NCBI GenBank assembly: GCA_023395595.1
Contig: JAEWYO010000066.1
Coordinates: 1 to 19,207, forward strand
Length of the DNA: 19,207 nt
DNA from: Bacillota bacterium
Lineage (GTDB): Bacteria > Bacillota > Clostridia > Christensenellales > CAG-138
Direction of reading: 5' to 3'
Every line of letters starts with the position of its first letter. Position 1 is the stretch's first letter. Position numbers and translations under genes: made by a program. Under the pieces are notes generated by a model, which searched no databases, was not told the origin of the DNA, and worked only from the letters and a program-made list of their open reading frames with translations. Shown piece by piece: positions 1 through 6,711 of the stretch.

Positions 1-1001
1 TCCACAAGCCGGAACTGGGTGCGCGCGCGGTCGAGATTTTGATCCGGGCGCGAAACATGGAAGTACACATCCCCGTTGAGATGATCCGCAAGAAAACGCA
101 ACCCGCATTCCAGCGTCATCATTTTTGCACCCGTCGGCAACATGGCTCTCTCCGTCTTTGTCAGGCTCCCGCCGCAGGTGGAAAGATAACCTTTCACATA
201 GGTTTCGTACAGCGAAAGATCAAAATGTACCTTCGACAGATCCGGCTCATCTTCCGCTGCAGTGGACGCGCCAAAGCGGATTGCATCGCCAAAATCGTTG
301 ACGGAAAGCCCAGGCATGACCGTGTCCAGATCGATCACACAGAGCGCCTTGTTCGTCTGCTCGTCAAAGAGCACGTTGTTGATCTTGGTGTCGTTGTGTG
401 TAACTCGAAGTGGAAGCTCACCCGCTGAGAGCAGATCCATCAGCGTGTGTGAGAAGTCTTCCCGCGCGAGCACAAAATCGATCTCGCGCAAAACCGTGCT
501 CCTTCGGCTCGCCGCGTTTTTTGCGACCGCATCATGGAAAGCAAGATACCGCGCGGGGGTGTCGTGAAAATGTGGAATTGTTTCGACAAGCTCCTCTGCC
601 GGAAAATCCGAAAGCTGGTTTTGAAAGCGGCCGAATGCCACGGCACTCTCGCGAAACAGTTCCGCATCCGCGCTCTGATAACAAACGCTACCCTCGACAA
701 GCTCATAAACGCGCCAATATTCGCCGCTTTCCACTGCGAAGCTTCGCCCGTCAAAGGCGGACACGAGGCGGAGCACACCGCGCGGGTCCTCAACCTTTTT
801 TCGCAGGTGCGCTGTGACCAGCTCGATGTTGCGCATCAGTTTCTCCGGCTCGCGAAACACGTTTGTGTTGATATGCTGGAGGACATAACGCCGCCCACTG
901 TCGCAGACGACAAGCTGCGTGCCGTTGATGTGCCCGCTGCCGAAGGATTCGCTGGAGACGGGCGCGCCCATGAGCGCAAAACGAGAAAGCACGGGATGCA
1001 T
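1..1001 (-). CDS. N-acetylhexosamine 1-kinase-like sugar kinase (APH fold), 3' end cut by window edge
   Basis: This reading frame is open from ATG 1001 to the window edge (about 333 codons), so the C-terminus is missing. The translation shows the aminoglycoside-phosphotransferase/choline-kinase fold: an N-terminal glycine-rich GSGHING stretch, the catalytic-loop motif THNDTKINNVLF (H202, D204) and the metal-binding IDLDTVMPG (D224, D226), followed by NDFGDAIRFGA. These motifs match the NahK/LnpB type of N-acetylhexosamine 1-kinase more closely than antibiotic kinases. Such enzymes phosphorylate GlcNAc or GalNAc at C1 in the cytoplasm; the substrate here is inferred. A GGAGGA box lies about 10 nt before ATG 1001. 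An in-frame TTG eleven codons upstream is possible but lacks a good ribosome-binding site. The gene starts 47 nt after the GH3 gene ends and is probably co-transcribed with it, so released sugars could feed the kinase. Confidence 0.8.
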   Translation of the reverse strand, partial: MHPVLSRFALMGAPVSSESFGSGHINGTQLVVCDSGRRYVLQHINTNVFREPEKLMRNIELVTAHLRKKVEDPRGVLRLVSAFDGRSFAVESGEYWRVYELVEGSVCYQSADAELFRESAVAFGRFQNQLSDFPAEELVETIPHFHDTPARYLAFHDAVAKNAASRRSTVLREIDFVLAREDFSHTLMDLLSAGELPLRVTHNDTKINNVLFDEQTNKALCVIDLDTVMPGLSVNDFGDAIRFGASTAAEDEPDLSKVHFDLSLYETYVKGYLSTCGGSLTKTERAMLPTGAKMMTLECGLRFLADHLNGDVYFHVSRPDQNLDRARTQFRLV

Positions 1002-1047
1002 GCCGGAAGATTCCTCCAATTGTTGTGTAGTCAAATGGCTAGAAGGA

Positions 1048-3450
1048 CTATTTGCTTTTGCTCAGCAGGGCACGGATGCCTTTGATTGGCTCGTGGTTGA
1101 AGAGATGTACTATCCCCTCGATCTGGCGCGGCGAGATGTCTGATTCAGAGCTCATCAAACGCAGCGGTGTCGTGTAGAGAATATGGTCGATCACGTTTAG
1201 GTCAACCTCGTTGGTCGCCATGGCGGACTTGGCGACACTGCGCCCGACCAACGCCAGCAGTTTACCAAGCAGCGTATGCTTCACTTCGCTGAGGGTGACG
1301 TTCAGCGTGTGTTTCTCGCCCTTTTGTCGTTCGCGCGCAGGGATATCGTGACCGAGTACGGCGGCAAAGGCGCTGTCCGGCACGTTGATTCCATGGGAGA
1401 GATCGTAGTAGCACGGTGCCTGCTCCCGAAGATCAGGGATGTGCGCGTCCGCGTCCGGCGCAGCGCTTAACACCGCGTGAAGGCGAATGTCCCGGCTGGA
1501 AGCAGAAAGACGGACTTCATACAGACCACCTTCGACACGCCATTCTTCAGCAACCACATCATAATAGCACAAATCGCGCCGCGTGAGCGAAAACGAGATC
1601 GATTTTGTTTCACCCGGCTGGAGGAAAACCTTTTCAAACCCCTTGAGCTCTTGCTCTGGCGTGAACATCACATCCGAATGATGCGACACATACAGTTGCA
1701 CAGCCTCGGCACCGGGTACGCTGCCGGTGTTGGTCACGTCGAGGGTGATCGTTACCGTTTCGTCCGCGTGGAGTTCAGTGGTGCTGAGCTGTAAATTAGA
1801 ATAGGAAAAACGAGTATAGGATAGCCCGTATCCAAAGGGATAGCGAACGGACTTTTGTGCGGTGTCATAGTAGCGATAACCGACAAAAATACTCTCGCGG
1901 TATTCCACTGTGCGTGTATATCCGGGGAAATATGCGTGGCTTGGTACGTCGTCAAGCTGCAAAGGCCAGCTTTCGGCAAGTTTGCCGGATGGGTTGACTT
2001 TTCCCGCGACAAGGTCGGCAACTGCACCGCCGACAGCCTCGCCGCCAAGGTGCATGAGCAGAATAGATGAGACAGCGTCCGCCCAGCGCAGATCGACCAC
2101 CGAGCCGCAGGCGAGCACGACAGCAACACGCGGGTTCACAGCGGCAACGCGCAAGATCAGCGCAACCTGATTCTCCGGCATGGCGAGGGATTCGCGGTCA
2201 AACCCTTCCGATTCATAGCGATCCGGCAAACCGGCATAGATCAGCACCGCGTCTTTATCGCGCGCCAAATCGCATGCTTCTTGCATCAGTGCTTCATCGG
2301 GTGTATCAACTTCCTCACGGTAGCCCTCGGCATAGGTTGCGTCAAAACCGAGTTTTTGCAGCTCTTCCAGCGGGGAATCGATGACCAGCGGTTGCACCTT
2401 GCTGCTGCCCGCGCCCTGATAACGCGGCGATTTGGCAAACGCGCCAAGTACGGCAATGCGTTTGCCGTTTGCAAGCGGAAGGAGTGCTGCTTCGTTCTTC
2501 AGCAGGACTGCGGATTGTGCGGCGACTTCCCGCGCAAGGGTGTGGTGCTCCTGCGGGTCAAATGGCACCTTGGTGCGGGACTTTGCGCGCTCTGCCAGCG
2601 CGATCACGCGGGAAACGCAGCGATCCACCTCTGCTTCGGTCAGCTTGCCGGAGGCGACCGCCTGTTCAATCTGATTGTCGTGATATGGACCGACATAAGG
2701 CATCTCCAGATCCAGCCCTGCGGAAACCCCGGCCACACGATCGTTCACCGCACCCCAGTCGGACATCACCAAGCCGGTGAAGCCAAACTTGGTGCGCAAT
2801 ACATCGCTCAGCAGCCACTTGTTGTCGCTGGCGTTGATCCCCTTGACGCGGTTGTAGGAGCACATCACCGTCCATGGCTGCACGTGCCGGAGCACGCGCT
2901 CAAACGAGGATAGATATAGCTCAAACATCGCTCGCTCATCTACCACCGCGTCGATGGACAAGCGGCGGTATTCTTGATTGTTGAGCGCGAAATGTTTCAT
3001 CGAGGTGCCAACACCGAGGCTCTGCACGCCCTGGATATACGCCGCGGCGAGTTCACCGGAGACCACGGGGTCCTCACTGAAGTATTCAAAATTGCGTCCG
3101 CAAAGCGGGCTGCGCTTGCAGTTTAAGCCCGGCCCAAGCAGAACATCCACGTCCTCCGCGCGGCATTCCTCCGCCAGAGCAACACCAACACGATGAAGCA
3201 GCCTGCGGTCAAACGAGCAAGCGGTTGCGCAAGCTGTCGGAAAGCACGTGGAGCGGACGGTATAGAGCCCTTTGACGGGATCGATCACTTCTTTGCGCAG
3301 GCCATGTGGCCCGTCGGCTACCGTGACGGCGGCAAGGCCCATGCGTGGGATTTCCTTTGTGCGCCATTTGTCTGCGCCGGAAAGCAGGCTGGCCTTCTCG
3401 GATAGCGTCAGTTGAGAGACGAGCTGAGTCATCGATTCGTGTTGTTCCAT
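1048..3450 (-). CDS. Glycoside hydrolase family 3 beta-glucosidase
   Basis: An 800-residue GH3 enzyme of the BglX/beta-glucosidase type. It hydrolyses terminal non-reducing beta-linked sugars, most often glucose. In order: the N-terminal (beta/alpha)8 domain with KHFALNNQE and the nucleophile motif VMSDWGAVNDR (Asp231); the alpha/beta sandwich with YESEGFDRE, whose glutamates (E413/E415) include the likely acid/base; a fibronectin type III-like domain at roughly residues 560-640; and a C-terminal extension of about 120 residues seen in many Firmicutes homologues. No signal peptide is visible, so the enzyme should be cytoplasmic and act on imported oligosaccharides. AGGAGG lies 6 nt before ATG 3450. 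The sugar kinase follows in the same direction. Exact substrate specificity cannot be read from sequence. Confidence 0.93.
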   Translation of the reverse strand: MEQHESMTQLVSQLTLSEKASLLSGADKWRTKEIPRMGLAAVTVADGPHGLRKEVIDPVKGLYTVRSTCFPTACATACSFDRRLLHRVGVALAEECRAEDVDVLLGPGLNCKRSPLCGRNFEYFSEDPVVSGELAAAYIQGVQSLGVGTSMKHFALNNQEYRRLSIDAVVDERAMFELYLSSFERVLRHVQPWTVMCSYNRVKGINASDNKWLLSDVLRTKFGFTGLVMSDWGAVNDRVAGVSAGLDLEMPYVGPYHDNQIEQAVASGKLTEAEVDRCVSRVIALAERAKSRTKVPFDPQEHHTLAREVAAQSAVLLKNEAALLPLANGKRIAVLGAFAKSPRYQGAGSSKVQPLVIDSPLEELQKLGFDATYAEGYREEVDTPDEALMQEACDLARDKDAVLIYAGLPDRYESEGFDRESLAMPENQVALILRVAAVNPRVAVVLACGSVVDLRWADAVSSILLMHLGGEAVGGAVADLVAGKVNPSGKLAESWPLQLDDVPSHAYFPGYTRTVEYRESIFVGYRYYDTAQKSVRYPFGYGLSYTRFSYSNLQLSTTELHADETVTITLDVTNTGSVPGAEAVQLYVSHHSDVMFTPEQELKGFEKVFLQPGETKSISFSLTRRDLCYYDVVAEEWRVEGGLYEVRLSASSRDIRLHAVLSAAPDADAHIPDLREQAPCYYDLSHGINVPDSAFAAVLGHDIPARERQKGEKHTLNVTLSEVKHTLLGKLLALVGRSVAKSAMATNEVDLNVIDHILYTTPLRLMSSESDISPRQIEGIVHLFNHEPIKGIRALLSKSK

Positions 3451-3475
3451 ACCGCACCTCCTGATTTCTGATGAC

Positions 3476-3504
3476 AGTATACCACGCAGGTGTGTTTCGC
3501 GAAA
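3476..3504 (-). promoter_or_regulatory. Putative extended -10 promoter of the GH3-kinase operon
   Basis: On the minus strand TGGTATACT places a TATACT -10 at 3481-3476 with the TGn extension. The matching -35 (TTTCGC, 3504-3499) is poor, which is usual for extended -10 promoters. A 10-bp palindrome TTTCGCGAAA overlaps the -35 position and could be an operator. The start codon lies about 25 nt downstream of the -10. Confidence 0.45.
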
Positions 3505-3586
3505 GAAACTCGTGGTTCACATTTATACGCATGACATCATACGATGTAACTTTATTTGGAGATGCGTGTCAGCTGCCCACGTAACA

Positions 3587-3633
3587 AAATCACTGCAAAT
3601 TCGATCAAACAGCTCTGGTAAGATCAGTGATTT
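3587..3633. repeat. 9-bp inverted repeat in the divergent intergenic region
   Basis: AAATCACTG (3587-3595) and CAGTGATTT (3625-3633) are perfectly complementary arms 29 nt apart. They lie between the GH3 promoter and the riboswitch promoter, about 47 nt upstream of the latter's -35. An operator or simple chance are both possible. The surrounding stretch 3505-3679 is AT-rich and holds no gene that I can see. Confidence 0.3.
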
Positions 3634-3679
3634 GATACAAATTTGAGAAATAAATTACAAATAGTGCACATATATACTA

Positions 3680-3708
3680 TTGACAATGTAATATACATGT
3701 GATAATTT
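3680..3708 (+). promoter_or_regulatory. Sigma-A-type promoter for the cyclic di-GMP riboswitch operon
   Basis: A perfect -35 TTGACA (3680-3685) is followed by a 17-nt spacer and a -10 TAATTT (3703-3708). Predicted transcription start is near 3715, immediately before the 5' strand of riboswitch stem P1 at 3720, so the promoter fits the aptamer precisely. Confidence 0.8.
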
Positions 3709-3719
3709 AGTTCTAGGTT

Positions 3720-3835
3720 TAGGAGCTACTCCCACGAAAAAGGCAAAACCCGTGAAAGCGGGCGACGCAAAGCTAAAGGGCCTAAGGGCGAGAGAGATCG
3801 AGCCGATGGCAGCCAGTTGCCAATTGAGTATCCTA
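3720..3835 (+). ncRNA. Cyclic di-GMP class I riboswitch (GEMM-I) aptamer
   Basis: Stem P1 is formed by TAGGA and TACTC (3720-3731, with a 2-nt bulge) pairing with GAGTATCCTA (3826-3835). The conserved AAGGCAAAACC is followed by a short helix closed by a GAAA tetraloop (3749-3762, loop 3754-3757), then the highly conserved GACGCAAAGC (3764-3773). The tetraloop-receptor stem begins GGGCCTAA and returns through GATGGCAGCC. These are the defining elements of the GEMM-I aptamer, which binds the bacterial second messenger cyclic di-GMP. It lies at the 5' end of the transcript, upstream of a terminator and of an operon that itself contains an HD-GYP gene. Identification is by motif and pairing; no covariance search was run. 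Confidence 0.9.
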
Positions 3836-3880
3836 CCGCATTTTCATACGTATCATATGAGCGCGGGAAAGACGATTTTT

Positions 3881-3915
3881 GGCAGCTTGGCAATTAGAAG
3901 GCAGGCTGTCTTTTT
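3881..3915 (+). terminator. Intrinsic terminator of the riboswitch expression platform
   Basis: A 9-bp stem, GGCAGCTTG (3881-3889) with CAGGCTGTC (3902-3910) including two G-U pairs, is followed by TTTTTATTG. Part of the aptamer's 3' region, TTGCCAA (3818-3824), can pair with TTGGCAA at 3888-3894 and would break the terminator. That suggests ligand-controlled antitermination. If the pairings are right, ligand binding would favour termination (an OFF switch), but the direction is an inference. Confidence 0.7.
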
Positions 3916-3941
3916 ATTGCTTCGTCGCTGGGGACTCCAAA

Positions 3942-3967
3942 CCGAAACAAAAATCGTTTCGGAGGGG
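3942..3967 (+). promoter_or_regulatory. Leader hairpin touching the ribosome-binding site
   Basis: CCGAAAC (3942-3948) and GTTTCGG (3956-3962) form a 7-bp hairpin whose 3' arm includes the first two bases of the GGAGGGG ribosome-binding site (3961-3967). CTCC just upstream (near 3935) could alternatively pair with GGAG. Ribosome access to the first gene of the operon may therefore be modulated. Confidence 0.4.
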
Positions 3968-3974
3968 ACATAGT

Positions 3975-4355
3975 ATGAAAAAGAGATGGATGGCACTCCT
4001 GATTTGCGTTCTGCTGCTCGTGATGATGGTTCCGGGTATCGCAAACGCGCAGGGCAACGACGTTTCTCCCGTCAGCGCGGTTTCCGCTCGTTACGCGCGC
4101 TATACCGCCGCGCAGTTCAAGGTTCTTGAACGCATGGTGGACACGGCAAACCGTCAGATTGAGATCGCGGTCAAGTTCGCACAACTCACGCCCTGGAACG
4201 ATGTGTCGTGGCTTCTCAAGACCGTCAACACAATCGTAGCGCCCGTATTTGCTTACGGAAAGTCTATTGGCGCGATTGTCGTTTGCGAGTATACTACCTA
4301 TTATATTGACGGGCAGTACGTGCTGGTCGATCCGCTTCGCGTAATCCCGCTGTAA
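3975..4355 (+). CDS. Small secreted protein of unknown function under riboswitch control
   Basis: A 126-residue protein that I do not recognise. It begins with a clear Sec signal peptide: MKKR, a hydrophobic core LLICVLLLVMMV, then a likely signal peptidase I site after GIANA (about residue 25). The mature part is about 100 residues with no further membrane segment, a Tyr/Arg-rich helix-like start (ARYARYTAAQ) and a hydrophobic C-terminal half containing TTYYIDGQYVLVDP. One cysteine is visible in the mature part. GGAGG lies 9 nt before ATG 3975. It is the first gene behind the cyclic di-GMP riboswitch and is followed after 35 nt by the MNT gene. Cyclic di-GMP riboswitches often control surface and motility proteins, so a cell-envelope role is plausible but unproven. 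Confidence 0.8.
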   Translation: MKKRWMALLICVLLLVMMVPGIANAQGNDVSPVSAVSARYARYTAAQFKVLERMVDTANRQIEIAVKFAQLTPWNDVSWLLKTVNTIVAPVFAYGKSIGAIVVCEYTTYYIDGQYVLVDPLRVIPL

Positions 4356-4390
4356 CGGCTGCGGAAACGCGCGGCCATACGGGAGTGGAC

Positions 4391-4732
4391 ATGATCGAAC
4401 AAAGCCATGATTTTGAAGGGATTTTCGGCGCACATGCCGTGCAGATGCGTGACATCTGCCGCGCAATCGCATCCCTTTCCGGTGTGGACAAGATCGTACT
4501 GTTCGGCTCCTATGCAAAGGGTTGCGCGGAATGCGACAGCGATGTCGATCTAGCCGTGTTTTTTACAAGTCAGGATGCGCGCTTGCTGCGGCAATACCGT
4601 CAGCTTGCGCGCATTTGCGTCAATTCCAACATCGATATTCAAGTTCAGCCGTTTCACACCTATGAATTAGCTACGCCATGTGGTATTATAGAGGAAATTG
4701 AGGCGTATGGGGTGGAGCTTTGCCCCTGTTAA
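4391..4732 (+). CDS. MNT-family minimal nucleotidyltransferase (HEPN partner, antitoxin-like)
   Basis: A 113-residue minimal nucleotidyltransferase of the DNA polymerase beta superfamily. The signature GSYAKG...SDVDL (G-S-x10-D-x-D) starts in the first half, and a third candidate acidic ligand is in NIDIQV, so the metal-binding catalytic site appears intact. In MNT/HEPN modules such proteins act as antitoxins, and some transfer AMP to the HEPN toxin. The matching HEPN gene lies downstream at 5697, separated by an HD-GYP gene. GGGAG lies 5 nt before ATG 4391; an in-frame GTG at 4385 overlaps that site and is less likely to be the start. The frame ends inside the region where the next open frame begins, so translation may be coupled. 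Confidence 0.85.
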   Translation: MIEQSHDFEGIFGAHAVQMRDICRAIASLSGVDKIVLFGSYAKGCAECDSDVDLAVFFTSQDARLLRQYRQLARICVNSNIDIQVQPFHTYELATPCGIIEEIEAYGVELCPC

Positions 4733-4770
4733 GGACGGCTGAAAAACGGCTGGAAGCTCCCGGGTTTGGA

Positions 4771-5700
4771 ATGGACGGAATACAGATCAATCGAAGAGCG
4801 GCTGCGGGCGAATCTGCCGCAGGAAACGAACCAGGCACCCAGCTTTTGAGCAAGCAGGGTGATATGGAAGTGATTTTGCACCGCATCAACGGTGAGTCCG
4901 TGGTTTGGCTATTTCCGGCTAGCGACCCGAATGCGACCGAATACTTCTTCATCCACGCCGGCGGGGTCGATCTGGCGATGGAGGACGGGCTTGTTTCCCT
5001 GGGCGTAGGTGATTCGTTTACCGTCTCCGGTCTCAAACAGGACATCCCCGTGAAGATGCACGGAGACGCAGAGATTCTCTATGTCACCAATTGTCCTGCG
5101 TTTGAGGCGGTTACACACGTCAACGACAGCTTGCAGGAGCTGCTCACCCGTATCAACGAAAAGGATCACTATACTTCCCGCCACAGCAAAGCGGTGCTGC
5201 AATATTCGCTTGCGCTTTATGATGCAATGCAGGATCGCGGGCTGATTATCCCGCGGGACGATCTCGCCTTTGCCGCGCTGTTTCACGACGTTGGCAAATG
5301 CTTTGTCCCAACGGAAATTCTGCAAAAGCCGGATAAGCTGGAGCAAGCGGAGATGCGCTATATCCTGCGCCACCCGATTGACAGCGGGCGGATGCTGCTT
5401 CCAAACTTTGGTGAGCAGATTGCGGAGATTGCGCGCAACCATCACGAGCGGCTGGATGGTAGCGGCTATCCACGCGGACTTCGCTCGGAAGACATCAGCC
5501 TTTCCTCACAGATTGTTGCGGTGGCGGATGTGTTTGACGCGATGACAAGTGACCGCGGCTATAACGTGGTCAAGACATTTTTGCAGGCGGCGGAGGAGCT
5601 TGTTTCCCTTCCGCATCAATTTGACAGCAGGATCACGAGCGTGCTGATGCAGTTGGTCAGCAGCGGCGCATTGGAAGAAGGAGTTGGAACCGGCGCATGA
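4771..5700 (+). CDS. Cupin-like/HD-GYP domain protein, probable cyclic di-GMP phosphodiesterase
   Basis: About 309 residues from ATG 4771. Residues ~30-115 resemble a small beta-barrel (cupin-like) sensor domain with FFIHAGGVDL and VGDSFTVSGL. The C-terminal ~190 residues are a complete HD-GYP domain: KDHYTSRHS, HDVGK (H172, D173), ILRHPIDSG, NHHERLDGSGYP (H224, H225) and VADVFDAMTSDRGY. All expected metal ligands and the GYP triad are present, so hydrolysis of cyclic di-GMP is likely; some HD-GYP proteins instead cleave other cyclic dinucleotides. No membrane segment or signal peptide is seen. The start is uncertain: the frame is open back to TTG 4720, overlapping the MNT gene, and no strong ribosome-binding site precedes ATG 4771. 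The stop overlaps the HEPN start by 4 nt (ATGA), showing tight coupling. Confidence 0.88.
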   Translation: MDGIQINRRAAAGESAAGNEPGTQLLSKQGDMEVILHRINGESVVWLFPASDPNATEYFFIHAGGVDLAMEDGLVSLGVGDSFTVSGLKQDIPVKMHGDAEILYVTNCPAFEAVTHVNDSLQELLTRINEKDHYTSRHSKAVLQYSLALYDAMQDRGLIIPRDDLAFAALFHDVGKCFVPTEILQKPDKLEQAEMRYILRHPIDSGRMLLPNFGEQIAEIARNHHERLDGSGYPRGLRSEDISLSSQIVAVADVFDAMTSDRGYNVVKTFLQAAEELVSLPHQFDSRITSVLMQLVSSGALEEGVGTGA

Positions 5701-6155
5701 ACAAGCAGGAAAAATGCGGTTATTGGCTGATGCTATCGGACTATGACCTGGGTACCATCGAAACATTGATCAAGGGTGAACGCTGGGTTTATGTTGCCTA
5801 TCTTTGCCAGCAGGCGGTGGAGCGACAGCTCAAAGGCATGTATGTTTACTATATGGAGACAGAACCGCCCAAGACGCACAACGTTAACTTCCTGTTTTCA
5901 AAGATTACCGGCAGTGCGGCGTTTCGTGCGGAGGCGGACAACGCCCGCTTTGAAGAGCGAAAGAACGATTGTGAAGACTACCTGATGGACGTGATGTTCT
6001 ACTATATGTCCGACTATCCTTTTTCGTATAAAAATATCGCAACGCGGTTTGTTGACAGCGCGCTTGCCAACGAGCTCCATCAAAAAACTCTGCTCTATGT
6101 CGCTTGGCTGCGTTCGTTTTTGCCGCAGATCGAGATTCCGAGTATTCCCTGCTGA
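5697..6155 (+). CDS. HEPN-domain protein (partner of the MNT nucleotidyltransferase)
   Basis: A 152-residue all-helical HEPN protein. The diagnostic core is QQAVERQLKGMYVYYMETEP followed by THNVNFLFSK, matching the xxAxEKxLKAxx...tHdl pattern of the family found next to MNT nucleotidyltransferases. HEPN toxins of the HepT type carry an R-x(4-6)-H RNase motif; I do not find a convincing one here, so this may be a non-nuclease member or a nucleotidylation substrate. The start codon overlaps the stop of the HD-GYP gene (ATGA), and the MNT gene is two genes upstream, so MNT, HD-GYP and HEPN are very likely made together. It ends with the operon at a hairpin near 6213. Confidence 0.82.
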   Translation: MNKQEKCGYWLMLSDYDLGTIETLIKGERWVYVAYLCQQAVERQLKGMYVYYMETEPPKTHNVNFLFSKITGSAAFRAEADNARFEERKNDCEDYLMDVMFYYMSDYPFSYKNIATRFVDSALANELHQKTLLYVAWLRSFLPQIEIPSIPC

Positions 6156-6212
6156 GCCATATCCCGCTCCGACAACAAAAGTTGGACCGGGCACAACGCA
6201 ATGTACGACAAA

Positions 6213-6232
6213 GGCCACCCGAACGGGTGGCC
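6213..6232. terminator. Strong GC hairpin between convergent genes
   Basis: GGCCACCC (6213-6220), loop GAAC, GGGTGGCC (6225-6232) make a perfect 8-bp stem between the HEPN gene and the convergent gene ending at 6253. The U-tracts are short on both sides (TTGCTG on plus, TTTGTC on minus), so it is probably a bidirectional but imperfect terminator. Confidence 0.6.
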
Positions 6233-6252
6233 TTGCTGTATCTGTGTGAGTC

Positions 6253-6570
6253 TTAACCTGCGGGCGTTGCCTCTGGTACCGGGGTAAAGAATGCCTCCGA
6301 GCCGGGTTTGCTGGTTTCGTTTGGCTCGACGGTGTCCCGCAGATAATTCGCGCCTTGGTCGAGCAACCCTGCCGCATCCTCCGCGATTCCGGAATCCTGC
6401 ATGAACAGCAGAACTTCCTGCCAGGCCTGCATGCCTAGCACGCGCAGATTGCTGATCAACCGCTCCAACTTGCCGGAGAGCAGGTCTTTGCTGTCCAGAT
6501 AGGTCAGCACCGCCATCAATAAGATCAGCAGCACGACCAGGATGCCGATCAGGCGAAAAATAAACTTCAT
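6253..6570 (-). CDS. Small membrane-anchored protein of unknown function
   Basis: A 105-residue protein that I cannot assign to a family. It has one N-terminal hydrophobic segment (FRLIGILVVLLILLMAVL, residues ~5-22) that is probably an uncleaved anchor or signal peptide. A predicted helical part follows (residues ~28-85), then a short Pro/Thr/Glu-rich tail. AGGAGG lies about 10 nt before ATG 6570. It faces the HEPN gene tail to tail, and the next gene on its own strand (thiI) ends 140 nt upstream, so it may be a separate unit; a TATACT near 6625 on the minus strand could be its -10. Confidence 0.65.
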   Translation of the reverse strand: MKFIFRLIGILVVLLILLMAVLTYLDSKDLLSGKLERLISNLRVLGMQAWQEVLLFMQDSGIAEDAAGLLDQGANYLRDTVEPNETSKPGSEAFFTPVPEATPAG

Positions 6571-6711
6571 GTGTCTGATTCCTCCTTATTGCAAGCGGCA
6601 AGCAGGGCAATACTTACCACATACAGTATACTACGATGCCTGTACGCACGTTGTGAATGTTGTGTAAAATCGAGTTCGCAGTTTCGCCGTATGTGTGGCA
6701 GAGAAAGCCAC

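Noticed and set aside
534..1085. Plus-strand open frame in the first kilobase
   Set aside because: The minus-strand kinase frame, open to the window edge, has clear catalytic motifs and explains this region.
3587..3633. Inverted repeat as an intrinsic terminator of an upstream plus-strand gene
   Set aside because: No plus-strand gene lies upstream, there is no T-run after the stem and the loop is 29 nt; it is kept only as a possible operator.
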